64,000 nucleotides of DNA from Novosphingobium sp. (GTDB lineage Bacteria > Pseudomonadota > Alphaproteobacteria > Sphingomonadales > Sphingomonadaceae): the NCBI RefSeq assembly GCF_030699305.1, contig NZ_JAUYNB010000010.1, positions 248,001 through 312,000 on the forward strand. The letters are read 5' to 3'. The position numbers were made by a program, and so were the translations under genes. The notes beneath the pieces are model-generated. The model was given only the letters and a program-made list of their open reading frames with translations. It did not search any database and was not told the DNA's origin. This document shows, in pieces, positions 11,119 to 21,363 of the stretch (position 1 is the stretch's first letter; the number at the start of each line of letters is the position of its first letter).

Positions 11119-11778
11119 ATGGCTTACGCTGACCAGGAGATGAGCGGTAACAAGGTTACCGCATTTGTCATCGTTGCCTTGATCCACGTCGTCGTCGGCT
11201 ATGCGCTGGTGACGGGGCTTGCCTATGAAGGCATTCGCCAAGTGGTGAAAAAGGTAACGACCGTCGACATTAAGAAGGAAGAGCCGAAGAAGGAAGAGCC
11301 GCCGCCACCGCCTAAACAGCAGGCAGCGCCTCCCCCGATCGTGGCTCCGCCGCCGAAGATCAATGTGAGTGTGGCTCCGCCGCCGATCACGACTGTGGTG
11401 ACGGCTCCGCCGCCGCCGCCTGTTATCGTGCCGGTGCTGGCTCCGCCTGCTCCGGTGGCTCCGCCGCCGCCGCGGGTGCAGCCCAAGTCGGCTTCGCCCA
11501 GGGGCAATCCGGCAAACTGGGCGACGACCAACGATTACCCGACTCGCGCGCTGCGTGAAGAACGCGAAGGCACTACCAGCTTCCGCGTAACGGTCGGGGC
11601 CGATGGCCGTGTTACCAGCTGCGATATCACCGGTTCCAGCGGGAGCGACGATCTTGACGCTGCCACCTGCTCGAACGTGACGCGTCGCGCGCGGTTCAAT
11701 CCCGCAACCGACGGCGATGGCAACCCGACTTCGGGCAGCTACTCGAACCGCGTCCGCTGGGTGATCCCGAAAGATTGA
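11119..11778 (+). CDS. tonB: energy transducer TonB (TonB family C-terminal domain)
   Basis: Single N-terminal TM, long [18 protein letters not shown] proline-rich linker, C-terminal YPTRALREEREGTTSFRVTVGADGRV. Confidence 0.93.
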   Translation: MAYADQEMSGNKVTAFVIVALIHVVVGYALVTGLAYEGIRQVVKKVTTVDIKKEEPKKEEPPPPPKQQAAPPPIVAPPPKINVSVAPPPITTVVTAPPPPPVIVPVLAPPAPVAPPPPRVQPKSASPRGNPANWATTNDYPTRALREEREGTTSFRVTVGADGRVTSCDITGSSGSDDLDAATCSNVTRRARFNPATDGDGNPTSGSYSNRVRWVIPKD

Positions 11779-11848
11779 TTCACATTGACCGCTCGGCTGG
11801 CTGAGCCGGGTTTTTCCAGACACCATTCTTCTCTGAGAGGACTATCGC

Positions 11849-12613
11849 ATGTTTATCGTTGACCTTCTGGCCGCTGCTGCAGACGCGGCTGCTCCGCAGA
11901 ACAAGTTCGGCTTCGCCGAAGCCCTGGAACAGGGCGGTTTCATCGCATACGCCACCGTCATCATTCTGGGCGTGATGTCGTTCGGTTCGTTCTTCATCCT
12001 GTTCACCAAGTGGATTGAACAGTCCAAGGTGCTGAAGCAGTACAACGAACTGAAAGCCGCCTTCTGGAAGGCTCCCGATCTGAAGACGGGTGCGGCCAAG
12101 CTCGACAAGAACAGCGCCTGGCGCCAGGTGGTCGACGATGGTCTGGCCGCTGAAGAAGCCCACGGCAAGATGACCGATGCCCTGGAAGCCCATGACTGGC
12201 TGCACGGCTCGCTCGCCCGTTCGGAAGCGAACATCAACTCGCGTCTGGCCACCGGCCTGCCGTTCCTTGCCACCGTTGGTGCAACCTCGCCGTTCATCGG
12301 TCTGTTCGGCACCGTGGTCGGCATCTACCGCGCGCTGATCGCCATCGGCATCGCCGGTTCGGCTTCGATCGATAAGGTCGCTGGCCCGGTCGGTGAAGCA
12401 CTGATCATGACCGCGCTGGGTCTGCTCGTCGCCGTTCCGGCCGTGCTTGCCTACAACTACCTCCAGGCTCGCAACAAGCGCATCGCCGAACTGCTTTCGG
12501 GCTTCTCGACCGACGTGCTCGCGAACATCAACTCGAAGGGTGCGGTCAAGCCGGCCGTAACCGCTGCTCCGGCCGCGGCTGCGAAGCCTGCTGCTCCGGC
12601 TGCCAAGGCCTGA
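11849..12613 (+). CDS. exbB: MotA/TolQ/ExbB proton channel family protein
   Basis: GLPFLATVGATSPFIGLFGTVVGIYRAL; GPVGEALIMTALGLLVAVPAVLAYN. Confidence 0.95.
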   Translation: MFIVDLLAAAADAAAPQNKFGFAEALEQGGFIAYATVIILGVMSFGSFFILFTKWIEQSKVLKQYNELKAAFWKAPDLKTGAAKLDKNSAWRQVVDDGLAAEEAHGKMTDALEAHDWLHGSLARSEANINSRLATGLPFLATVGATSPFIGLFGTVVGIYRALIAIGIAGSASIDKVAGPVGEALIMTALGLLVAVPAVLAYNYLQARNKRIAELLSGFSTDVLANINSKGAVKPAVTAAPAAAAKPAAPAAKA

Positions 12614-12734
12614 AGTCGCCAACCCGGCGCCGGTGTGGGGTTGGCCCCACCCGGCGGCGGTTCCAACCGGCCCGCGGCAACCGATCAGCCGATCGATCTG
12701 CGGGCGGGGGAAACGTTAGAATAGGATGTAACAC

Positions 12735-13271
12735 ATGGCGATGTCAGTAGGCGGCGCCGGCGGCGATGAGAAGCCGATGTCGGACATCAACACCACGCCC
12801 CTTGTGGACGTGATGCTGGTGCTTCTGATCATCTTCCTCATCGCGGTTCCGGTCGCGATCCAGACGATCCAGAAGCTGAAGATCCCCGTCATCGTCTCGG
12901 CGGAGTCCAAGGACAAGGTCGAAAACCTGCTCCTGACCGTGAGCACCACCGATGCTGCCGGTCGCAGCGCCGGTGATCCGGGCTTCGAAGGGGCGTATCT
13001 GGGCGGTGATTGCCGGATCTATTTCAACAACATCACGGCGGTCGATTCGAACGAGCTACGTGATCAGGCCTTCAAGCGGCTCGACAGCATCGTGAAGCGT
13101 GCTGGCGGTCCCGAAGCGCTGCGCGACAATCCGGAACTGATTCCGGAAGTGCACATTCGTGGTGACGTCAGCGCCCCGTGGCGCTGCGTGGCTGGTGCGA
13201 TCTATAACGTGCAGATCTCCGGCTATCCGACCGTCGGGTTCATTTCGACCCCGGTTGATCCGAACGGCTAA
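12735..13271 (+). CDS. exbD: biopolymer transporter ExbD (paralog 1)
   Basis: MSDINTTPLVDVMLVLLIIFLIAVPV. Confidence 0.94.
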   Translation: MAMSVGGAGGDEKPMSDINTTPLVDVMLVLLIIFLIAVPVAIQTIQKLKIPVIVSAESKDKVENLLLTVSTTDAAGRSAGDPGFEGAYLGGDCRIYFNNITAVDSNELRDQAFKRLDSIVKRAGGPEALRDNPELIPEVHIRGDVSAPWRCVAGAIYNVQISGYPTVGFISTPVDPNG

Positions 13272-13303
13272 GCCCGGCCTGACCAGAATTTAGGAGCAAA
13301 ACC

Positions 13304-13759
13304 ATGTCAATGTCAGCCGGCAGCGATGATGGCGAACCGATGATGGAAATGAACACGACGCCGCTTATCGACGTCATGCTCGTTCTGCTCATCATGTTCA
13401 TCATCACCATCCCCGTGGCGACCCACGCGATCAATATCGATCTGCCCTCGCCGCAGCCTGTCACTCCGGACGTTCCGATCGAACGCCAGAAGAACAAGCT
13501 CGTGATCATGCCGAACAGTGAAATCCTTTGGAACGGTGCTGCAATCAACACCGGTCAGCTGGTGACATTGTTGCAGGCCACTCTGGCGATCAAGCCGGAG
13601 CCGGAACTGCAGTTCCAGCCTGACCCCCAGGCCCCGTATGAAACATCGGCCAACGTGCTGAACATCATCAAGGGTTCGGGCGTGACGGCATTCGGCTTCG
13701 TCGGGAACGAACAGTTCTCGGAATTCAGCAAGCCGGAAAATGCGCCGGAAGGCAATTAA
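13304..13759 (+). CDS. exbD: biopolymer transporter ExbD (paralog 2)
   Basis: MMEMNTTPLIDVMLVLLIMFIITIPVATHAINIDLP. Confidence 0.95.
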   Translation: MSMSAGSDDGEPMMEMNTTPLIDVMLVLLIMFIITIPVATHAINIDLPSPQPVTPDVPIERQKNKLVIMPNSEILWNGAAINTGQLVTLLQATLAIKPEPELQFQPDPQAPYETSANVLNIIKGSGVTAFGFVGNEQFSEFSKPENAPEGN

Positions 13760-13789
13760 GCCGCGAGCGGCTTGATCGACCGATAAATC

Positions 13790-13817
13790 GGGGGCGGAGC
13801 GATCCGCCCCCTTTTTT
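13790..13817 (+). terminator. intrinsic terminator downstream of exbD2
   Basis: gggggcggagcgatccgccccctttttt hairpin followed by T-tract. Confidence 0.88.
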
Positions 13818-13831
13818 GTGCTGATTGCGGA

Positions 13832-16312
13832 TCAGTCGCCATCCGGCCAGTGATCGACCGCCTGCCCAGGCCCGTCATCTTCAAGCGACATGGCTCGCGC
13901 CGCCAGGCCTTCGGCTTCGATCAGCAAATCCTCATCCGCGCTGCCCTGGGGCAGGCTTTCGCGGCCGATCATCACCAGCAGCGGAACGGCCAGCGGGCTC
14001 ACCCGGTCCAGCACGACGTGGCAAAGCTGGGATGCAGCGCGGTTCAGCACCCCGCTCAATCGCCCGACATCGGTCATGCGTTCGCGCGCGTCCGCCCAGG
14101 CTGCCTCGATCAACACGTGGTCCGGCTCATATTTGCGCAGCACATCGTAGATCAGGTCGGTCGAGAAGGTCACTTGCCGCCCGCTCTTGCGCTTGCCCGG
14201 ATGATACCGTTCCACCAGTCCGGCAATCACCGCGACTTCGCGGAAGGCGCGGCGCAGCAAGTAGCTGTCCTGCACCCAATCGACGAATTCAGCCGTCAGG
14301 ATATCGGGGGACAGCAGCGCGCCGGGATCGCTGATCGGCCGCGTGCTCCAGACCGCAAAGCCGTAATCGTTGGCGACGAACCCCAGCGGACCCAGTCCGC
14401 GATCTTCCATCCGCCGGGTCACCAGCATCGCCAGCGACTGATGGGCCGGCCAGCCTTCGAAGGTGTAGAACACCGTGTAGTGCCGGTCCCTGTCCGGAAA
14501 GCTTTCAACCAGCAATTTTCCGGGCTCGGGCAGCTGCGAACGCCAGTCCTGCACTTCCAGCCATTCGCGCACATCGTCGGGAAACCGCGCCCAACCGGGC
14601 CGGTCGGCGAGCATCGCCTGAACCCGGTCGGCAAGATGCGTCGTCAGCGGCATGCGCGCACCCATGTAGCTGGGTATCTGCCCCGTTTTCCGGGCCGCGC
14701 GAACCACCAGTTCGGTCTCGCGCATGGCCTCTACTTCAAGGTCCAGTCCCGCAAACCGGAAGGTCGATCCCGGTGAGAGGCTGGCCGCAAAGCCTTCCTC
14801 CACCCGCCCTAGCGCGCGACCGTTGCGGAACCGCACGTCCAGCATCTCGCTGTCGAGGATGATACCCGCGTTCAGCCGATAGCGTGCAGCATGATCCGGG
14901 TGGGTCAGCCGCCACAACCCGTCCCGCCCGCAAACGATCCGCTGAAACCGGTCATAGGCTTTCAGCGCATAGCCGCCGGTCGCGACAAAGTTCAGCACCC
15001 GCTCCCACCGCGCCGCGTCGATCCAGCGATAGGCCGATGCCGACTGCACTTCGGCCAGCAGGGCTGCGCCGTCAAATGGTCCGGCGCAGGCCGTTGCCAT
15101 GACATGCTGCGCGAGCACATCCAGCCCGCCGGGGCGAAATCCCTCGCCGTCGCGCTGCCCCGCTTCAACCGCATCCTGCGCGGCCATCGCCTCCAGAAAC
15201 TCGAACCGGTTGCCGGGAGCAAGCAGCGCCCGGCTGGGGCAGTCGAGCCGGTGATTGGCGCGCCCGATCCGCTGGAGCAGCCGGGATGACCCTTTCGGCG
15301 CGCCCATCTGCACCACCAGATCGACATCGCCCCAGTCCACCCCCAGATCGAGACTGGCCGTTGCCACCAGCGCGCGCAGCCGCCCTTCCGCCATCGCGGT
15401 TTCGACCTTGCGCCGCGCCTCTTTGGAAAGGGAGCCGTGGTGAATTCCGATCGGCAGGTGATCGTCGTTCACGTCCCAGAGCAGTTTGAAGATCAGTTCG
15501 GCCAGGAACCGGGTGTTGCAGAACACCAGCGTGGTCCGGTTGTCGCGAATCGCCTGATACAACTGCGGCACCGCCCATGCAGCGGCGTGACCGCCCCACG
15601 GCACGCGGGCATCGTCCGGCAGCAGTATCGCCAGTTCCGGCGGCGCGCCCGGCTCCCCTTCGACCAGGGTCACGTCGTCCGCATCGCCGCCGGGGGCCAG
15701 CCAGCCGCGGAAGGCATCGGGATCGGCCACGGTCGCTGACAGTGCGGTCCGGCGCATCGCCGGTGCCAGCGTTTGCAGCCGTGCCAGCGCGAGCGCGAGC
15801 AGATCGCCGCGCTTGCCGGTGGCAAAGGCATGCACCTCGTCGATCACCACCCGCTTCAGGCTGCCGAACATCACTGCGCTTTCGGGATAGCTCAGCAGCA
15901 AGGACAGCGATTCGGGCGTGGTCAGCAGGATATGCGGCGGATTGGCGCGCTGGCGGGCCTTGCGATCGGACGGGGTATCGCCGCTGCGGGTTTCAACCCG
16001 GATCGGCAGGCACAGTTCGGCAATCGGCGTCATCAGGTTGCGCTGCACATCGTGTGCGAGCGCTTTCAATGGCGAAACATACAGCGTGTGCAGGCCATCA
16101 GGCGGCGGCGCACCGTCCAGCCGTTCGGGGCAGAACGCCGCCAGCGTCGGCAGAAACCCGGCGAGCGTCTTGCCCGCGCCGGTATCGGCCACCAGCAGGG
16201 CGTGGCGCAGGGCGTCTGCGGCAGCCAGCATGTCCAGCTGGTGCCGCCGCACGCGCCAGCCACGCGCCGCAAACCAGTCGGCCAGCAGGGCAGGAGGTGC
16301 GGTCGCGGACAT
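13832..16312 (-). CDS. ligase-associated DEXH-box (Lhr-family) DNA helicase
   Basis: LVADTGAGKTLAGFLPTL; VIDEVHAF; TALSATVADPDAFRGWL; ATASLDLGVDWGDVDLVVQMGAPKGSSRLLQRIGRANHR. Start MSATAPPALLADWFAARGWR. Confidence 0.92.
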   Translation of the reverse strand: MSATAPPALLADWFAARGWRVRRHQLDMLAAADALRHALLVADTGAGKTLAGFLPTLAAFCPERLDGAPPPDGLHTLYVSPLKALAHDVQRNLMTPIAELCLPIRVETRSGDTPSDRKARQRANPPHILLTTPESLSLLLSYPESAVMFGSLKRVVIDEVHAFATGKRGDLLALALARLQTLAPAMRRTALSATVADPDAFRGWLAPGGDADDVTLVEGEPGAPPELAILLPDDARVPWGGHAAAWAVPQLYQAIRDNRTTLVFCNTRFLAELIFKLLWDVNDDHLPIGIHHGSLSKEARRKVETAMAEGRLRALVATASLDLGVDWGDVDLVVQMGAPKGSSRLLQRIGRANHRLDCPSRALLAPGNRFEFLEAMAAQDAVEAGQRDGEGFRPGGLDVLAQHVMATACAGPFDGAALLAEVQSASAYRWIDAARWERVLNFVATGGYALKAYDRFQRIVCGRDGLWRLTHPDHAARYRLNAGIILDSEMLDVRFRNGRALGRVEEGFAASLSPGSTFRFAGLDLEVEAMRETELVVRAARKTGQIPSYMGARMPLTTHLADRVQAMLADRPGWARFPDDVREWLEVQDWRSQLPEPGKLLVESFPDRDRHYTVFYTFEGWPAHQSLAMLVTRRMEDRGLGPLGFVANDYGFAVWSTRPISDPGALLSPDILTAEFVDWVQDSYLLRRAFREVAVIAGLVERYHPGKRKSGRQVTFSTDLIYDVLRKYEPDHVLIEAAWADARERMTDVGRLSGVLNRAASQLCHVVLDRVSPLAVPLLVMIGRESLPQGSADEDLLIEAEGLAARAMSLEDDGPGQAVDHWPDGD

Positions 16313-16455
16313 GCAGTGGACAAGGCTTCCGAGTGCGAAGATGGCAAGTCCACCCTGCCGGGGCCGTGCCAATCGCGCAACCGCCGTGCGGCGGGCTGGT
16401 CGGCAATGCCGTAAACGCCCTTCCATCACAGGGCTGCGCCTGCCATCAGCATTGG

Positions 16456-17730
16456 ATGGAGATTGCCACCCTGCTTGATGACCCAGCCCCGGCAGCGCTC
16501 GGTCTGGCGTTGGCGCTTGGCTTGCTGGTCGGCATCCAGCGGGGCTGGGCCTTGCGCGCCTCGCAGGACGGCAAGCGCTTTGCCGGGATTCGCACGTTCG
16601 GCCTGATCGGGCTGGCAGGCGGCATCGCCGGCACGTTGCAGGCACGCGCAGAGGGGCTGGCCACGGTGTTGCTGGCGGCCACGGCGGCACTCGTGGTGAT
16701 TGGATACTGGCGCAGCACCCAGCGCGGGCCGTCGGTCAGCGGGACAGCCAGCATGGTTGGCCTTTTGACCATGGCATTCGGATTCGTGGCGGGCAGCGGC
16801 AACTTTGCCCTGGCCAGCGCCGCGACCGGGGTGATGGTGCTGGTTCTGGCGATGCGCCACCAGCTGCACGATTGGGTGGCGGCCCTCGACGAGGGCGAGA
16901 TGCTGGCAATCGCCCGGTTCGCGCTGATCGCGCTGGTGATTTTGCCGCTGCTGCCCAACACGCCGTTCGGACCTTATGACGCCTGGCGACCGCGGGAATT
17001 GTGGCTGGTGGTGGTGCTGGTCTGCGGATTTTCGCTGGCGGGATATGTTGCGGCCAAACGGCTGGGCGCATCGCAGGCGACACTGGCGACGGCGGCGGCC
17101 GGGTCAATGGTGTCCTCAACTGCCGTGACCGCAGCGCTGGCGGGGCGCTTGCGCAGCGGCGATGGTGACGCCGCCGTGCTCAACGCCGGGGTTGCGCTGG
17201 CATCCGCCGTGATGTTCGCGCGGGTGATCGTATTGACCGGCGCGCTGGCCGGATTTGCCCTGCCAATGCTGATGCTGTGGGCGGTGCCGGGCATGGTGGT
17301 CAGCCTGATCGGCACAGCCGTGCTGATCCGCCGACGCCAGGATGGCGCGGGCAGCGGCAATGTCGCCCCCAGCTTGCGCAACCCGTTCGCGATCAAGCCC
17401 GCGCTGGTGCTGATGGTGCTGGTCATGGTGCTCAGCGCGGTCTCGCACTGGGTGCTGGAACGCTATGGCAATGCCGGTCTGGCGACTGTTCTGGCACTGT
17501 CCGGGATGGTCGACGTCGATTCGGCGATCATCACCATGGGGCACCTGCCGGTCGGGGCGCTTGCGCCGCACACCGCCGCGCTGGTGCTGATGCCGCCAAT
17601 CCTGCTCAACACCCTGTTCAAGGCCGGGGCCGCACTGGGCATGGCCGGGTGGCACCGGGCGTGGCCGGGGGCTGCGGTGCTGGCGGCGAGCTGCATTGCC
17701 GCGCTGGGGACGCTGCCGCTGCTGCTCTAA
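16456..17730 (+). CDS. MgtC/SapB N-terminal + DUF4010 family membrane protein
   Basis: MEIATLLDDPAPAALGLALALGLLVGIQRGW...RTFGLIGLAGG; many TM segments. Confidence 0.82.
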   Translation: MEIATLLDDPAPAALGLALALGLLVGIQRGWALRASQDGKRFAGIRTFGLIGLAGGIAGTLQARAEGLATVLLAATAALVVIGYWRSTQRGPSVSGTASMVGLLTMAFGFVAGSGNFALASAATGVMVLVLAMRHQLHDWVAALDEGEMLAIARFALIALVILPLLPNTPFGPYDAWRPRELWLVVVLVCGFSLAGYVAAKRLGASQATLATAAAGSMVSSTAVTAALAGRLRSGDGDAAVLNAGVALASAVMFARVIVLTGALAGFALPMLMLWAVPGMVVSLIGTAVLIRRRQDGAGSGNVAPSLRNPFAIKPALVLMVLVMVLSAVSHWVLERYGNAGLATVLALSGMVDVDSAIITMGHLPVGALAPHTAALVLMPPILLNTLFKAGAALGMAGWHRAWPGAAVLAASCIAALGTLPLLL

Positions 17731-19136
17731 TGATCGATTTGCGGCCCGCGGGACACGCCGGACAGCGCCAGCTGCGCATCCACTTCGGCCAGCAGCCGTC
17801 CCAGCCCGGCCGCGTCGCCGCTTTCGGCGCGGACCACCAGCACATCCTGCGTGTTCGATGCGCGCAGCAGCCACCAGCCATCGGGCGTGGTCACCCGGAC
17901 CCCGTCGATCGGGTTGACGTCTGCGCCTGCACGCTCCAGCCGTTCGCGGACTTCATCCACCACGGGGAACTTGCGCAGATCGTCGACTTTGAATCGCAAT
18001 TCGGGCGTGTTGACGACGGCGGGGATCGCATCGCGCAGCTGCGTAACGGACCGTCCCAGCCGGACCGATGCGGCGATCAGCCGGACGGCGGCGTAAAGCG
18101 CATCGTCAAACCCGTAAAAATCATCGGCAAAACAGACATGGCCGGTCATCTCCCCGCCCAGAGGGGCAGCAATCCGTTTCATTTCGGATTTAATCAGGCT
18201 GTGTCCGGTTTTCCACATATGCGGCCGGCCTCCCAATGTTGCGATCCGGTCGAATAAGACACCGGAAGCCTTCACATCCGCGACAATCGTGGACCCTGGC
18301 AGGCGTTGCAGGAGGTCTTCGGCATAGATCATCAGCAACTGGTCCCCCCAGATTACCCGGCCGGTGCTGTCGACCGCCCCGATCCGATCGCCGTCACCAT
18401 CGAAAGCCACGCCAAAATGGAGTGACTTGGCCGCGACCAGCGCGCGCAGATCGTCCAGATTGCGCTCTACCGTGGGGTCCGGATGGTGGTTCGGGAACGT
18501 CCCGTCCACCTGGGTGAAAAGCAGATGATGTTCGCCGGGCAGTTTCCGCGTCAAACATTCAATCGCGGGACCGGCGGCCCCATTACCCGCATCCCAGCCG
18601 ATCCGAAGCGTAGCCAGCGCAGCGTGGTCGATCCCGGCGAGTCCGGCAGCCAGCCGGTCGACATAAGCGCCGAGGACATCGCGCTGCTCAACGCGGCCCA
18701 TTCCTTCCTGCCAGTCGCCCGCAGCGGCCATTCGGCCAAGCTGCTGAAGCTCGTCTCCGAACACCGGAAGGCCTTCATGTACTATCTTGAAGCCATTGTG
18801 ATCGGCGGGATTATGGCTGCCGGTTACCTGAATGCCGCCCTGCACAGCTGGTAACGTGGCTTCGGCGTAATACAGCATCGGGGTTGGTCCCAGCCCGATC
18901 TGCACGACGTCCGCGCCGCTGGCGGTCAGTCCGGCGACCAGGGCTGCTTCCAGTTCGGGCGAACTGATGCGCCCATCGCGGCCAACCGCCACTGCGCGGC
19001 CGCCCGTGCGCCGTACCATCGTGGCAAAGCTGCGTCCGATGGCGTGGGCGTCGTCCGGCCCCAGCGTTTCCCCCACCACGCCGCGCACGTCGTATTCACG
19101 CAGGATCGAGCGGTGGAACCGGTGCGCCATGGTCAA
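17727..19136 (-). CDS. manB: phosphomannomutase/phosphoglucomutase
   Basis: REYDVRGVVGETLGPDDAHAIG; VTGSHNPADHNGFK; FDGDGDRIGAVD; RASNTQDVLVVRAES. Confidence 0.94.
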   Translation of the reverse strand: MTMAHRFHRSILREYDVRGVVGETLGPDDAHAIGRSFATMVRRTGGRAVAVGRDGRISSPELEAALVAGLTASGADVVQIGLGPTPMLYYAEATLPAVQGGIQVTGSHNPADHNGFKIVHEGLPVFGDELQQLGRMAAAGDWQEGMGRVEQRDVLGAYVDRLAAGLAGIDHAALATLRIGWDAGNGAAGPAIECLTRKLPGEHHLLFTQVDGTFPNHHPDPTVERNLDDLRALVAAKSLHFGVAFDGDGDRIGAVDSTGRVIWGDQLLMIYAEDLLQRLPGSTIVADVKASGVLFDRIATLGGRPHMWKTGHSLIKSEMKRIAAPLGGEMTGHVCFADDFYGFDDALYAAVRLIAASVRLGRSVTQLRDAIPAVVNTPELRFKVDDLRKFPVVDEVRERLERAGADVNPIDGVRVTTPDGWWLLRASNTQDVLVVRAESGDAAGLGRLLAEVDAQLALSGVSRGPQIDH

Positions 19137-19423
19137 TCAAGGGCCTGCCGGTCGATCCGGTCGAGCAACACGTCACGCGCGGCGTTGGCGGCGTGGACCT
19201 GTTCGCTGGTGCCGCCGCGATCCGGGTGAACGCGGGTGATCAGCCGCCGGTGAGCATCGATGATCGCCTCACGCGCGGCAGACCGTTCCACCCCCAGCAG
19301 CGCGCGGGCCTGCGCTTCCTTCTGGCCGCGTTCCGATGCGCGCCACAACTGCCAGGGCCATTTGCCGGTAAAAATCCGGCAAGCGAGGCAGGCCAGCACC
19401 GCGATCAGGATAATCCGGCCCAT
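19133..19423 (-). CDS. membrane-anchored J-domain protein
   Basis: N-terminal TM; RSAAREAIIDAHRRLITRVHPDRGGTSEQVHAANAARDVLL contains HPD. Confidence 0.85.
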   Translation of the reverse strand: MGRIILIAVLACLACRIFTGKWPWQLWRASERGQKEAQARALLGVERSAAREAIIDAHRRLITRVHPDRGGTSEQVHAANAARDVLLDRIDRQALD

Positions 19424-19429
19424 GCCGGG

Positions 19430-20284
19430 TCAGGCCGCTGAGGCCGGCGCGCCCGCCAGCACCAGTTCCGGCTGGGGGGTGCGTGGCATCGGCAGGTTCA
19501 GCCCTTGCAGCAGCGCGCGCAGCTCCTGGCGGGCGACCAGATGGCTGGTCCCCAGTTCGCCCAGATGGCCCTTGTCGAGCAGGGTCAGGCCAGAGGGGAA
19601 CAATTCGCGAAAGATCACGCGTTCGGACAGGCCATTGGCGACGCGGAAACCAACGCGCTTGGACAGTTCGGTCAGCGCATTGTCCAGGCGGCGCATGTTG
19701 CGCGCTTCGGTATGCTGGGTGCGGTTGCGCACCACCACCCAGTCCATCTCGCGCTTCTTGTCCTTGATCGTCGCCATCGCCCGCTTCTTGCGCGCTTCCC
19801 AGATCAGCTCGGCATAGAACGACAGGCGGCGGACCTTGAACGTTTCGGCATCGACCTGCCCGATCAGGTCGAAATCGACGAAGCTGTCATTCAGCGGCGT
19901 CACCAGCGTGTCCGCGCCGGTCGCCACGTGGCGGGCGAATTCGTCGTCGCGGCCGGGGGTGTCGAAGATCAGGAAATCGGCCTCTGCGCCAAGTTGCGCG
20001 GTCAGCGCGTCCAGCTCCTCGACCGTGGTGCCGGTGAATACGGCGAACTGCGCATTGGGCAGGGTGATCTCACGCCGCCGCTCGGTCTCGGCGCGGTTTT
20101 CGAGATAGCGGTGCAGCGTGCGCTGGCGCGGATCGAGGTCGATCGCCGCGACGCGCGCCCCCTGATAGGCCAGCGCGATGGCGACATGGACCGCGGTGGT
20201 CGATTTGCCCGTCCCGCCCTTTTCATTGGCGAACACGATTCGATGCGGCGCATTGGCACTGGACGCGGAGGGGGCGTTTGACAC
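19430..20284 (-). CDS. mipZ: ParA-family ATPase, MipZ-like division-plane positioning protein
   Basis: HRIVFANEKGGTGKSTTAVHVAIALAYQGARVAAIDLDPRQRTLHRYLENR; GTG start VSNAPS. Confidence 0.9.
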   Translation of the reverse strand: MSNAPSASSANAPHRIVFANEKGGTGKSTTAVHVAIALAYQGARVAAIDLDPRQRTLHRYLENRAETERRREITLPNAQFAVFTGTTVEELDALTAQLGAEADFLIFDTPGRDDEFARHVATGADTLVTPLNDSFVDFDLIGQVDAETFKVRRLSFYAELIWEARKKRAMATIKDKKREMDWVVVRNRTQHTEARNMRRLDNALTELSKRVGFRVANGLSERVIFRELFPSGLTLLDKGHLGELGTSHLVARQELRALLQGLNLPMPRTPQPELVLAGAPASAA

Positions 20285-20374
20285 GTGGGTTTCCCGGCTT
20301 TTCAAAGGTTGCTGCGAACGCCTGCCTGCGGCAAGGGCGCTGTTCAGACCTGCTTTATCCAAGGGGAATCGTGC

Positions 20375-21223
20375 GTGCAAACGATCAGCCAGCTTGTTCC
20401 ACTGCGCAGTGCGGTCGATGCCCTCAAGGTCGATGGTCCGCTGGCGCTGGTGCCGACGATGGGTGCGCTGCACGACGGGCATCTGACGCTGGTGCGCGAA
20501 GCCCGCAAGCACGCCGCGCACGTGGCCGTTTCGATCTTCGTGAACCCCCGCCAGTTCGGCCCGAACGAGGATCTGGACGCCTATCCCCGCCAGCTGGCGC
20601 GCGATTCTGCGCTGCTGCAAGCCGAAGGCGTCAGTCTGTTGTGGGCGCCGACGGCAGAGGCGATGTATCCGGCTGGCTATGCCACCAACATTTCGGTCGA
20701 TGGCGTCAGCGCCGGACTGTGCGGTGCGGCGCGGCCGGGGCATTTCGACGGTGTGGCGACCGTGGTGTGCAAGCTGTTCAACCAGGTCCGCCCGGACTGC
20801 GCGCTGTTCGGCGAAAAGGACTGGCAGCAGCTGGCCGTGATCCGGCGGATGGCGCGCGATCTGGACCTGACCGCGCCGCATGTCGATGGAATCATCGGCG
20901 TGCCCACCGTGCGCGAGGCGGATGGTCTGGCGATGAGTTCGCGCAACGCCTATCTCGACCCTGCCCAGCGCGCGCAGGCCGCGTGCCTGCCGCGCGCGAT
21001 GCAGGCGGCCATCGCGGCGATGCGGGGCGGCGCGGACTATGCCGCGGCGCTGGCCGCGCTGCGCGGCGAATTGCTGGCGGGCGGGTTTCACACGGTCGAT
21101 TATGCCGAAGTGCGCGGCGCGGATAGCATCGCCTTGCAGGCTGGTCCGGGAGCGGAGGCCGGACGGCTGTTTGTGGCGGCACGGATCGGTTCCACCCGGC
21201 TGATCGACAACCTGCCGGTCTGA
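20375..21223 (+). CDS. panC: pantothenate synthetase (pantoate-beta-alanine ligase)
   Basis: LVPTMGALHDGHLTLVREARK; VSIFVNPRQFGPNEDLDAYPR; FGEKDWQQLAVIRRM; SSRNAYL. Confidence 0.96.
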   Translation: MQTISQLVPLRSAVDALKVDGPLALVPTMGALHDGHLTLVREARKHAAHVAVSIFVNPRQFGPNEDLDAYPRQLARDSALLQAEGVSLLWAPTAEAMYPAGYATNISVDGVSAGLCGAARPGHFDGVATVVCKLFNQVRPDCALFGEKDWQQLAVIRRMARDLDLTAPHVDGIIGVPTVREADGLAMSSRNAYLDPAQRAQAACLPRAMQAAIAAMRGGADYAAALAALRGELLAGGFHTVDYAEVRGADSIALQAGPGAEAGRLFVAARIGSTRLIDNLPV

Positions 21224-21363
21224 CTCTTTGCTGTTCCGGGCTGGCGCGAATGTGCAAGCCAAGCCGGGAAATCGTGCTTATAATTCATCGGCTGGGTCGC
21301 GCCCAGGACCACAGGGGGGGTAAGCCCAACCGGGCACCGTCCGCAGGGATGATGGAGATTTTC

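Noticed and set aside
15577-16455. Long plus-strand 5' extension of the DUF4010 ORF
   Set aside because: Antisense to the helicase; no plausible protein features.
16313-16690. N-terminal extension of the Lhr helicase ORF
   Set aside because: Extension is low complexity and overlaps the promoter of the divergent DUF4010 gene; conserved sequence begins at MSATAPPALL.
20285-21262. N-terminal extension of the MipZ ORF (610 aa)
   Set aside because: Extension lies antisense to panC; the ParA motif begins near 20284.
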